A DNA stretch of 64,000 nt from Dioscorea cayenensis subsp. rotundata. Its lineage: Eukaryota > Streptophyta > Magnoliopsida > Dioscoreales > Dioscoreaceae. Below the pieces are notes generated by a model, which had not been told where the DNA came from, did no database searches, and was given only the letters and a program-made list of their open reading frames with translations. Shown here one piece after another: positions 53,677 to 64,000 of this stretch. Every line of letters starts with the position of its first letter. The first letter of the stretch is position 1. The translations under genes and the position numbers were made by a program. Location of the stretch: contig NC_052474.1 of NCBI RefSeq assembly GCF_009730915.1, positions 22,232,861 to 22,296,860 on the forward strand, given 5' to 3'.

Positions 53677-53690
53677 ATCTCCCCTTCGCA
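53677..53690 (-). other. Polypurine tract of the copia element
   Basis: Minus strand GAAGGGGAGAT lies directly before the LTR start TGTTGAG. This is the expected plus-strand priming site for reverse transcription in copia elements. Confidence 0.7.
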
Positions 53691-56600
53691 TAATCTGACA
53701 CAACCGCGCTCGCACCCGGATCGACTCTCGTTATAACTCCCTCGTTACAACCTCGACCCGGGACACGACTTTTACAAAAAATCATCTAGTTGCTTTACAA
53801 AAATATATGATTACACAACGCAACTAGTGATGTACAAATTAAGCACAAACAAATACACCCAGTCGGTTTGGAACTCGTACATTAGGCAATTTCTCCCCCT
53901 TTGTGTCTGAATAGATGCCAAAGTCTTCACCGGTTGTCGCAAGTCTCGTTACAACTTCTTCTACAACTCCTCCCTATCTTCGTAAATCCTGCTCATCGCC
54001 TCCCCCTGCCTTCGAACTCCTTCTTTCGCCGCAAACGACATTAATAAACCCAGTAGCGTATGCAGGTCGCTTTGCAGTCATCCCTAATAGGTATTAAATT
54101 TGGCAAAGGCCAATTTCACCCCTCAACTTTTCGAATCTTGTAGCATCAAGGGGGTTTGGTAAAAGATGTCCGCCAATTGCTTTTCCGTCAGAACATAATC
54201 AATAACAACTGCCTTGTTTTCTACCAAATCTTGATAAAGTGGTGTCAAGATCAATATGTTTGGTACGGAATGTTGAACCTGATTCTGGATATATCAATCG
54301 CGACTTTTGTTGTCACAAAAATATAGTCAATAACCCTTGTTAGTAAGCTATAGTCTCTCAAGCATTCTGCTTCATCCACAACAATTGAGTACAACAACTT
54401 CCTCGTCAGAATGTATTCACCGCAGCTGAGAGTGAAATGGAACTTGCTTCTTACTCATACCACGTAACTGTTGTTACCAAGATAGAAACATCCTCCCCGA
54501 AGTGCTTTTTTTCTATCATCAATGTTTCCCGCCTAACTGCGATCACTATACCCCCGCAAGATGTGAGTTGAGTCTTCAATACCAAATTCCATATTCTCAT
54601 AGCATTCACGAACATATCTCGATGACTACGCTTAATGTACCGTCAAATGAGACTCCTTTGGTGTTGTTTGATATCTTGCACAAACTCCAACACCCGAAAG
54701 ATATGTCCTACCGCTAGTCTGTGAGATAGAGTAAGCTTCCAATCATGCTTCTATAGAGACTTGGGTCTACATCTTTTCCACGCTCATCTTTTGTCAACTT
54801 CCCGATTCACATTCATGGGTGTTCTCATATGTCTCAGCCTTTCCAAGCCAAATCTTTTCACCAAATTCGTGGATACTTGGTTTGAGAAATAAAAATTCCT
54901 TCTTTAGCATTGTTTGATTTGGAAACCCAAAAAGTAGTTCAGCTTCACCTACCATGCTCATCTCAAACTCTTCTGCATTAGACTTAACAAACTCATCCAC
55001 TTGCCTTTCGTGAGGTCGAACCAAATATGATATCATCAACATAAATTTGTACACCATAAGATCTCGATTTAGACTTCTTTATGAACAAAGTCTTGTCTGC
55101 TCCCTCTTGATAGCCCTTTTTCAAGTAAGAATTTTTGTGAGCCTTTTCATACCAAGCCCGAGGAGCTTGCTCTGCCACAGAGTGCCTTCTTCAATTTGAA
55201 TACATGATCCGAATGTCGAGGATCTTCAAAGCCTTTTCGTTGCTCCACAAATACTTCTTCACTTAGAAAACCATTAAGAAAAAGCACTCTTGACATCCAT
55301 TTGATGTAGCTTTTGAACCCCATACAACACGCCATCGCTAACAATAATCTGATGGATTCCAGGCAGTAACTCAGTGCAAATGTTTCATCAAAGTCAACTC
55401 CCTTCAACTCGAGTATATCCTCGAGCCACTAGTCTTGCTTTTTATTTCCTCGTGATGTCGCTTTTTATCATCGGGCCTTGTTCTTGAAAAATCCACTTAG
55501 TTCCAATAACTATCTCACATCTTTTTCGCCTGGGACCAATGTCCACACTTCATTTCGAACAAACCGATCTAACTCTTCTTGCATTACGGCTATCCAAAGA
55601 TTCATCAACTAAAGCTTCTTTGATATTCTTTGGTTCAATAAGAGAGATGTAACATGTGTAGCCGGCCAGTTCTCGATAATCTATCCTTTGAGTGCGTCTG
55701 GTTCTTCTTCCTTCAGACACATTACCAATCACATTCCTCAATAGGACGATTCTTCTTTATTCTCGAGGACGGTTCAAGATCGCTGCCTTTCATTATCTTC
55801 TTCATCGTCATCCGATTCTCGAACGACTTTCATCTCGCTAGACCCCCTGACGACATCATTTATAACATGTATGTCTGTCTCGAAACCCCGAAAGCGATAC
55901 TGTTGTCTTGCAGCTGGTGTCAGAATCTGCTGTCACAACATCGACTCGTAACTCTTCATCTCGCTAATTCGCTATTCGAGTGATATGCTTGTTTGGCTCA
56001 CTTGATGTACCTTGAGTCTCATATCGTAGAAATCATCAACAAAACGAATATTAATGGTCTCCATCATCTTTTGGTTCTCGAATCAACACTCGACATGCTC
56101 TCACTAGTCGTAGAATATCCCACTGAATAATCCTTCATCACTTTTTCTGTCAAACTTTCCCACCTGATCTCATCATTCGTAATGTAACATTTGCTTCCAA
56201 AGATGTGAAAGTATTTGAGATTTGGCCTTTTACCTTCCAAATTTCATATGGTGTCATGTTGGTCAAGGCCGAATGTACACTCTATCGATGATGTAGCATG
56301 TCAGCATTGATTGCTTCCGCCCTAAAATCTCGTAGAGAGCTTCTTTGAATTCAACATAACTCTAGCCATTTCTTGGAGAGTGCGATTCTTTCTTTCAACC
56401 ACTCCGCTTTTGTTGAGGAGTTTTTGTGCTGAAAATTCATGACCTAATCCCATGTTTCATCGCTAAATTCGAGCAAATCGAGCATTTTTCAAACTCCCTT
56501 CCACGATCACTCCCGATTTTTGACAATCTTTCCCTATTTCGACACTCTTCTCATTTTGAGTTGCAAGCATAACTTCTTGAAGGCTTCATAAGTTTCGATT

Positions 56601-58544
56601 TTTTTCTTTCAAGAAGTCCACCCAAGTGTACCTAGAATAGTCATCAACACACACAAATACATATCTTTACACCCGACAAGCTTTCTGCTTGTGTGGGTCC
56701 AATAAGATCCATGTGCAAAAGTTCCAAAGACTCTTGTTGTACTCAATGTCTTGCACAACTTTGTGAGAAGCACGACTTTGTTTTCCCGAGCTGACAAGGT
56801 CCGCGATACACCATCTTTCCTTTTTGTAAGCTTGGGCACCCCTCATACGCTTTTCACTTTCGTAATCTTCATCGAGTTCCCTGTATCCGATGTCCAAGCT
56901 TCCGATGCCAAATTTCGAGTGATGTTGCAAGATGTGTTATAACGGGACTTCCGGTTTCTCTAGCAAATAGCAATTGTCTCGAAGATCTTGAAACCGCTAG
57001 GAACACATCGACCGCCTTCATCATAGACAACACACCACATATCGAGTGAATTTTTACCATGATTTCGATCACATAGTCGACTTATACTTAGAAGATTTGC
57101 TTTCGACCCTCTACATGCGTAATATTTTTTTCAATTTCTGGATACCCGAGAATCATCAATGTTCCTTTTTCCAACTACTTGACCTTTTCTCGACCATCTC
57201 CAAAAAGTCACACGCCCGCTGGACATTCTTTGTAATTCATCAAAAACCTTTGTTGACTCGTCATATGTCGTGAACAACCACCTCAAAAATACCGGTTGTC
57301 TCCCGAGGATCTTTTCTGATGAAGAGTACCCCACTAAATCTCCTTTTCGACCCATACATTCTTGCTTTCTTCTTCTTTTTCTCTAGTATAGGAGTCCGCC
57401 TCATATTTTTGTTTTCTTTTACGTCTTTCTTCATCTTCCAACATCTTGGACTGACGTGCCCTTTGGACACCACAATAGCTGACATATCGGAATCCACTTC
57501 TTTGCTTTTCCAAGTACTCTATGATTCCTCATATCTTCCTTCAGTTGATGACACTTTGGTCTTATATGTCCTCTTCTTCCACAATGAAAGCATGTAGGAA
57601 CTTGTCTTCTATATTGTCTCTTCTCCATGTTATACTTCACTTGGTTGTATTCATGAGCATTAGATAGAACACAATCGCCTTCAACTTTGCAGTATCTTGT
57701 CTCCCGATGCTCTCTTCTATACGATGTTGTGAACTTGTTTGAAAAGGTAACTCATCAATCTTGGCTTTTTCCTTTCTTCATATAGTTTATGGTCTTTTTC
57801 AAAGATTTTTCAACTTTTCTCGACATTCTTTTTAACTCTTTTTCAAGACTCTTGTTTTGTATGAGCATCTTGTCAAGTTTTTCGAAAGACAGTTGGTACC
57901 CATGAAGAAGATTGTTTTCAGTCACTTCTTCACAACATGCCTTCTTCGGGTGTCTGAACTCGACGTTGTAACGGGACTTGCAAAATAGCATCTGAAATTT
58001 CCGAACTCTCTGCCGCTTGGTATAGAAGTGTGAGTATTGACTGCATCTTCCGCTTTGTCTTCTTCCTGAATTTTTCTGAAGTATCTGCACAGTTTCTTGG
58101 CCAAAAGGGCAATTTCTCCTTCTTCTATGTCTTCAGTCTGTTGCACCTCTTTTGGGCTTGTTGCTTCAATTTTTTAGAGCTATATCTTCTTCTCTTCACC
58201 TGGATTCAGATTCATCTCATATGCTTGTAGAGATCCCATCAACTCATCAAGTCTCATGGTTTGTGATATCTTTTGCTTCTTCTATTGCAGCAACTTTAGC
58301 ATCAAATCTTCTTGGGAGAGATCTAAGTGTCTTCCGGACTAGCTTCTTATCTGAATACTCCCTTGCCGAGCTCGGTAGGCCTCGATTTGCTATGTCCATC
58401 AATTTTGCATCAACATGGCTATTGTCTCTTCTTCTCTCATCCTGAGATTCTCGAACATAGTTGTTAGCATTTGGAGTTTAGATTCTCTTACCAAGTTGGT
58501 CCCTTCACGAATGGTTCGAAGAATCTCCCAAGCTGGCACTCGCG

Positions 58545-58690
58545 TATGTCTGTAAATATAGACGCCTCAACGCTCTATAGACGCCTCAACGTCCCAACAT
58601 ATAGCACATACCCTTTGAATCTCCGCTGCTACTAATTTAAAAACCCCGCTAAAATTAGCATGCTCTAACCCTCGTCAGAACATAAATCAC
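58545..58690 (-). repeat. 5' LTR remnant
   Basis: It matches about 52835-52960 of the 3' LTR and contains GACGCCTCAACG twice in a short local duplication (58562 and 58581). It joins the gag region directly, so the LTR end, primer-binding site and leader appear to be lost. Confidence 0.65.
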
Positions 58691-58699
58691 AATACCCTA

Positions 58700-59080
58700 G
58701 TAATCACACAACGAATGGGCAACGTCAAGCGATAACATACAACCAATCACACATGGTAATAAAAATAAAAAGACACCAATTTAACGTAGTTCGGCTAAGA
58801 GCAAGCCTACATCCATGGGAGAACAATGCTTCATTAAATCATGGAGATAACAAGAGTACAAAAATAGGGATAAAAACCACTAAGAGGATTACATGTTCCT
58901 AAGAACTAGCTCTTCCTCAAAAATAAAGGGTCTTACACTTGCTTTTAATGAGACTGGGCATTAACAAATGAGCTCTCCTCTACACCACACTCTTTTTCTC
59001 TCTCAAATACAAGAGAACTCACCCTCTCTATCTTTCTCTCTTTTCTCTCATTACACAACACTCAACAAACATAACTTTAT
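58700..59080. mobile_element. Possible second, unrelated copia LTR fragment
   Basis: The text changes after 58690 to a segment containing AACGTAGTTCGGCTAAGAG, a word typical of many copia LTRs, and a CT-rich part ending in CACTCAACA near 59072, compatible with an LTR end (TGTTGAGTG on the minus strand). It is not similar to the matching part of the 3' LTR at 52.5-53.7 kb. A chimaeric or nested element is the likeliest reading. Confidence 0.4.
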
Positions 59081-60371
59081 ATAAATAATAGAGCAATCTA
59101 GACCGTTGAATTAAAAGAGATCAAGATTTTTGTTTTATCACAAAGGTATCAAGATAATATTTAATATTTTCTTTGTGATTCAAGTTGTTAATTTGTGTTG
59201 ATGCGATGCGTATAGCACCTCCTGCATGGGTTTTATTGATGTTGATTGAAATGGTACTATGCTGACTGGTTTATATATATATATATATATATGTGTCTGC
59301 TGGTAATTAATGCTATACCTGTTACATAATCACTATAGTAAAATTTGCCTTTGAGGTTTTGGACCATTGAAATGTCTTTTCAATAAATGCAGATGTATTG
59401 CTCCACCTACAAAAGATCACTCAAGTGAATAAATTTTGAAGTAATAGCAGTAAGCAGCTGATAGTCCATTAATATTTAGCAAGAACTCAAAATAATACAT
59501 TATCATATTCAAACACATATATTAATTTGCTTAATTTCAAATTTAACCACTTCAAACATTGTTAAAGGCCTGTTGGGATTCAATTTTTCTTTTGCTTTGT
59601 CAGAAGTGCTTCTTGAGTCATGGGCAAAAGCATGAACCCTCAGCACTTCTTAAGTGCTTTATTAATTTTTTTTTGTTTCAAAAGTGAATCCAAACGGCTT
59701 TTAACAACAGTGTTCTAAATCATCCTGTGGCTGACAGCAGGAACTCTTGTATCACATGTCTGCTGAATCATTAGACTCTTAACAAATGTCCAATCATGCA
59801 GGAAGGCATCTCTGTTCATGTCTTGAGCTGCTTGTCTCAATAAAGCATATTTACTGTTGTTAAATGGGTCACCGTTGTACGTCCCCCACTATTTACTGCA
59901 TGCCAGTGGTGTTTCCCCATGGCCTGCATGCAGGCTTTTCCTTGAGTTGATTACTGTTTTAATTAACACAAATTAAGTATTAAAACACAAATTAAGTATT
60001 TATATATGGCAATACGTTCTCTGCTGTGTACGCCCGCACAGAACCATGGGTCACAGTAACATGTAACAATGGCGAAGGTTGTATTGGGCTTAGAAATGGG
60101 TTGTTTTGTTAGTTTATAATTTTTTTTTTTTTTAAAAAACTTCTGTAGATAGAGTATGTGTGGGGGTGGCGCAAATCCGTGATTACATGAACACCGTTGC
60201 GATTGTGATCAAATGGTTATGATGCAAGAATTGTACGTATATCTCATTTTGTACTGTACATCACCCTCAGTATTAATGACAAATCCTATTCACTCTACTG
60301 TTTATTTTAATGGTGATGTGATATTTAAATGTATGTGAATTTTTTATTTACGAACATTTGTCAAAGACTGG

Positions 60372-60404
<33 letters not shown>

Positions 60405-62405
60405 TGATTGGTTGTATTTGCAAGTTATTGTGATGAAGCAAAAGAAAGAATAATAAATTTGATGTCCATTGTGTAATTATTCTCTTTAAGGAAGTTGCCA
60501 TGTAAAATTGATCAATAGTTATACCTTGTATATATTTGTTAATGAGTTTACAACAGACTGGCATCGTGTGCAAAGTTCAAATCCTATTAAATACAGTGAT
60601 GATAATCGGTTTATGGTTGTGGATGCTAATTTACAGCCTAAATCTCTTATTGTCTGATTCATAGGAGTGCAAGACCAAAGGAGTGTGAGATGTTCAAATC
60701 CCATTGGAAGTCTGTGGCATGGATACAGTTTTGCAGGTCAAATCCCATGTCATCAAATAAAGGACTATAGACTGAGTGTGAAAGTTCAAGTCTCGCCAAA
60801 ATTCCAAACACAGTGGTAGAAACGAGATTTTCCAGTTATGGGTACAAGCTTACAATTCAAATATTACCAAATAAAAATGCACTGACCATATTACTAGATT
60901 CCAACCACGCATGCTATTGACACACTTGTCGCACTATGTGAATTGCTGTATTTGTCAGGTTTATCTTCTTTCTGGTTGTCCCATGTGTTTTTACCCATTG
61001 CTTAATTGTTCTCCAAAAGAAAGCTTGTTTAACTTGAATACATATCTGTGTGAATTGCTGTGTAAGTACCAGTTTGTCTTCTTTCTTGCTCTCCGATGTG
61101 TTTTTACATGATTACCCTCTTGGAAAAGTCTAGGAAATGCGCATGTAATCCCCGTAGTTAATTTCAAGTGCATTTTACTCGTTGTTTGTGTGTGTGTGTG
61201 ATCTGGGGGTGGGTTTTACATGTTTTAAAGGAAATATGCATCTCTTCCTCATTACTAGTGTAGGACTGTTCTTTTCTTGTCTTTCAATGGCCTGATGAAT
61301 GAACTACATGATGTGCTATTTAAACTTTTTTTTTTTTAAAAAAAGTATTTATTTTCATAAAAATTATTTTAGAAATTGAACGGAATATCATTGATAACTT
61401 AAGAATCCAAAGAGAATTTTGTTCGTAATTATTTTTTTTTGAAAATAAGTGCAATTTAAAATAATTTCATATACTTTTAAACTTTTACATAATGATAGTA
61501 TTATAAATACTTATAAAATGATAGTCTACTTATTTATAGGTGTACCAGTAAATTTAATATGTTTCATATATTGCTATTGTAATATTTATATATTTAATTT
61601 TAAGAAAATTTTCTAAATATATTTAAATTAAAATCAATTTTTTCATGAAATTTAACTTTTGAACATGAATATATTTTTGTAAATTTAGATAATAAATCTG
61701 TTTCCAAATCATAAAGGGAATTAAAATATGTTCCAAAAAGAAACCCAATCCATTTCTAAATCAACAGAAAATTAATTCTATTTTAGAATTAAAATATGTT
61801 TTGAAATCTACTAAGTATGACTGTAGCGAATGTGACATGTGTGCGAAATAGGGAAATGAATTATAAACCTCTAAAAGTTTCAAAACATTTCAAATAGACG
61901 TTTTGACATTTAAATTTATTCAATAATTCCTCCTTTTTATGACATTTCAGTCAATGTAACTCACTCTATCCATCAGTTTATTCAATCTTATAACATGTAC
62001 TTCCAATTTAAAATGTATGATTTTTATTTAACATTGCGTGTTTTTGATATCACATAAGTTTTTCACTTAAGATATAAGTCTTTTCGTTTAATATTTGACA
62101 CGTATACATTTAATATTATGTGTTTCAGCTTAAAAAATTGAGAGATATTTCCGTAAATGTCAGTTATCTTTATAACCGAAAAGTCGAGGAAAAATAAAAC
62201 TATCGAGAAAAAAATGAGAGATCTTCATTAACTCATAAGGGGTTTTTGTGAATAACCAAACTTCAAAGGGACTATTTTTATTATTAGTTCTAAAAATAAA
62301 TTAAATGACCAAATGTGAGATATGTTTTATCACATCAAATGTAATTTATGAATTCTCACAGGCATCAAAAATCAATAAATTGAATATAAAAACGGACAAA
62401 CCACT
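59081..62405. other. AT-rich intergenic region
   Basis: No coding sequence is supported. It contains (TA)n tracts near 59272-59292 and 60377-60402 and box-B-like repeats at 60540-60880. Confidence 0.6.
60540..60880 (+). repeat. Degenerate repeats with box-B-like motif
   Basis: The motif GTTCAA(A/G)TC(C/T), preceded by GTG(C/T)(A/G)A-like text, occurs at 60575, 60692 and 60784. GGTCAAATCCC lies in between. This looks like three worn units of a tRNA-like or SINE-derived repeat, but no element ends were found. Confidence 0.35.
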
Positions 62406-62752
62406 AACCTCAAACAACTTTGTAAAAAAAAGTTGATCTCTCCGTCACTTTATTTGTAAAAAAAAGAATTATTATCATTTTACTGTGAAGGGGTATGTAT
62501 AGATGTTGAATTAATACCTTAGTGCACATATGTTCTTATCCGTCTCCCAGGCAAGACACAATCACTGCATAGACCTACTCAACTCAAACAATGATCTGAA
62601 AAAGAGTTGATCACTTCATTACTCCATTTATAAGAAAAAGAGGTATAATCTTTCTAATATAAAGGGGTATGTATAGATGTGAGTTAATATCTTAACCCGG
62701 CCACATGTGCTTTTACCTGTCTCCTCAACAAGACACAATCACGGTATAGATC
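62406..62752. repeat. Tandem duplication, about 174 bp
   Basis: Two diverged head-to-tail copies (62406-62579 and 62580-62752) share CTCAAACAA, AAGGGGTATGTATAGATG and AAGACACAATCAC in the same order. Neither copy has coding potential. Confidence 0.85.
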
Positions 62753-62816
62753 ATGTGTTAATAGGCCAAGCGATTGACTTCTTTATTTTATCTTATAAAA
62801 AATGTACATTCATAAA

Positions 62817-62847
<31 letters not shown>

Positions 62848-63143
62848 CTATTGTCTTTTGTTTTTAGTTTTTCATCTTCTTATCCAATCTTCAAACATTT
62901 TTTGTCCGCATGCATACCCATCCACCAAAAGTTAAAGCTTTGATTCTTTGAAGATCTGTATATCCCTGCATAATGGCAAACAACTGTATCTTTTTTTATT
63001 ATTTTAGTTTGGCATCTTATCTGAGTAGCATCAGCCTCGTTATACTTTTTTTTTTTAATTATTTTATTATAATAAAGCATAAATTGTCAATGTTCATTGG
63101 ACTCTATTGATAAAGCCCCCAAAATAATGCATCATTCTGATTA

Positions 63144-63768
63144 GAGCTGTCAAAAGCAGGGCAGGGGCGGGCCGGCCCATGCCCTACAAAAACCCACGCA
63201 TTTGGCGAGGGCGGGCCAGCTCTGCCAAATGGCGGGCCGGAAAAAAATGTCAACCCGACCCGACCCGTTTTGGGTTTAGTGGGTTGGGCGGGCCCGCCAA
63301 AAAATCAAAAATAATTAATTTATTTTATTTTTTTATAAATGTTATAATATATGAAAACATTGAAACATTCATTTATAAATTCATAAAAAAACTAAATTAA
63401 AAAAATTAAAACATGCAATAATTAACAAAAATAAAAAACATCCATTATAATATTCAAAACCTATAAAATCAACAATAATTACAAAAATCTCTAAATAAAA
63501 AAACACTATTATAAATTTAAAATCAACAATTTTTTTTTAAAAAACAACAACAAACATGAAGATAAAGCATCTATTACAATTATAACGTTTTATTCATTCT
63601 GATCGAAATTTATGAGTGTAATGACGAAATAAAAAGCACCATTTCTGTCATAATTATTTAATCAACTGAGTTTATTAAAATGTTTTTATTATCTCATATT
63701 CTTTTAAAATATAATTACATATTAAACTATTAAAATTATTTATTTAATTTAATTTAATCATAACAATA

Positions 63769-63817
<49 letters not shown>

Positions 63818-64000
63818 ATATATATATATATATTAAGGGCCGGGCGGTGACCATCGGCCACTGACCAGCCCGCTGCAACCCGCACAGCGCAGATTTAGCG
63901 TTTAAACACTTTTGATTGAAGGCTGCTCATCAACCCTATACTTGAATTTTATCGACGGCAGGCGAAATTGGCCCGGCAGGCGGCTGCAGGTATTGCTCTA
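63144..64000. mobile_element. GC-rich repeat at the window end, possible hAT-type element
   Basis: The segment starts with TAGAGCTGTCAAAAGCAGGG and is rich in GGGCGGGCC/GGCCCGCC words, then AT-rich, then GC-rich again after 63837. Starts of the form AGxGCTGTCAA with G/C-rich sub-terminal repeats are common in plant hAT-derived elements. The right end is outside the window and no transposase is visible. Confidence 0.35.
63772..63834. repeat. (TA)n microsatellite
   Basis: Long TA run interrupted by a few extra T or A bases, separating the AT-rich core from the second GC-rich part of the terminal repeat. Confidence 0.95.

Larger units (their letters stand above)
52497..58690 (-). mobile_element. 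Decayed Ty1-copia LTR retrotransposon
   Basis: Minus-strand remnants lie in copia order. Gag (UBN2-type, LRSLPRRFDAKVAAIEEAKD) is near 58250-58330 and a CCHC zinc knuckle (CFHCGRRGHIRPKC) at 57551-57592. The gag-pre-integrase WHRKLGH is at about 56890-56910, and integrase (DDYSRYTW region) at about 56620-56660. Reverse transcriptase runs about 54990-55410, with DFDETFA, LNGFLSEEV, VFKLKKAL and the catalytic YVDD at 55032-55043. RNase H should lie near 54400 but is hard to read. Many small deletions break every domain into short frames, so no protein is made. A polypurine tract and the 3' LTR are at the low-coordinate end; the 5' LTR is only partly present and I see no primer-binding site. It moved by reverse transcription, but cannot do so now by itself. 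Confidence 0.9.

Noticed and set aside
53545..58445. Plus-strand open frames across the copia element
   Set aside because: Antisense shadows of decayed gag-pol; all recognisable motifs are on the minus strand.
1..64000. CRISPR arrays, operons, bacterial-type promoters or rRNA genes
   Set aside because: None seen; the window is plant nuclear DNA with spliced genes.

Overview
This is a nuclear segment of a flowering-plant genome. Genes have many short exons with GT-AG introns, two predicted products carry plastid-targeting N-termini, and the families are plant ones (PIN auxin carrier, FatA acyl-ACP thioesterase, DUF707, CPC/TRY-type R3-MYB, Ty1-copia). Intergenic DNA is AT-rich and full of (TA)n, (CA)n and (ATT)n tracts. 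A non-grass monocot would fit, but the sequence does not settle the species. A run of exactly 1000 N (42148-43147) marks a scaffold gap, so this is a draft assembly.

Layout. 1-7.3 kb: AT-rich intergenic DNA with microsatellites. 7.34-9.45 kb (+): a six-exon PIN auxin efflux carrier with a loop of intermediate size. 10.7-15.7 kb (-): a DUF707 gene with 14 coding exons, one of its introns with a GC donor. 19.15-23.44 kb (-): a five-exon gene for a putative plastid membrane protein. 24.5-28.5 kb (-): a seven-exon FATA oleoyl-ACP thioesterase. For these four I worked out exon boundaries by hand; phases close, giving predicted proteins of 477, 393, 272 and 370 residues. 30.6-40.0 kb (-): a cytosolic glucose-6-phosphate isomerase locus whose last three exons are intact but whose upstream exons are full of small indels. 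Next to it, a tRNA-Arg(ACG)-like sequence (40.44-40.52 kb) shows the same kind of extra bases. 43.2-49.4 kb (+): a tandem duplication carrying two small R3-MYB genes; the second is intact (81 aa), the first has a 10-base loss at an exon start and a SINE in its first intron. Between them lies a Stowaway-like MITE fused to a 248-bp tandem duplication. 52.5-58.7 kb (-): a decayed Ty1-copia element, followed by a second LTR-like stretch. 59-64 kb: AT-rich intergenic DNA with a 174-bp tandem duplication and a GC-rich repeat running off the window.

The genes do not form a pathway: they are ordinary, separately transcribed plant genes (auxin transport, fatty-acid chain release in the plastid, sugar-phosphate interconversion, epidermal or pigment-type MYB repression). 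I found no convincing novel multi-gene system. The points most worth checking are the indel-rich isomerase/tRNA block (pseudogene or unpolished sequence), the MYB tandem pair with a datable SINE insertion and an empty paralogous site, the short-loop PIN, and the duplicated exon end with a second splice donor in the isomerase locus.
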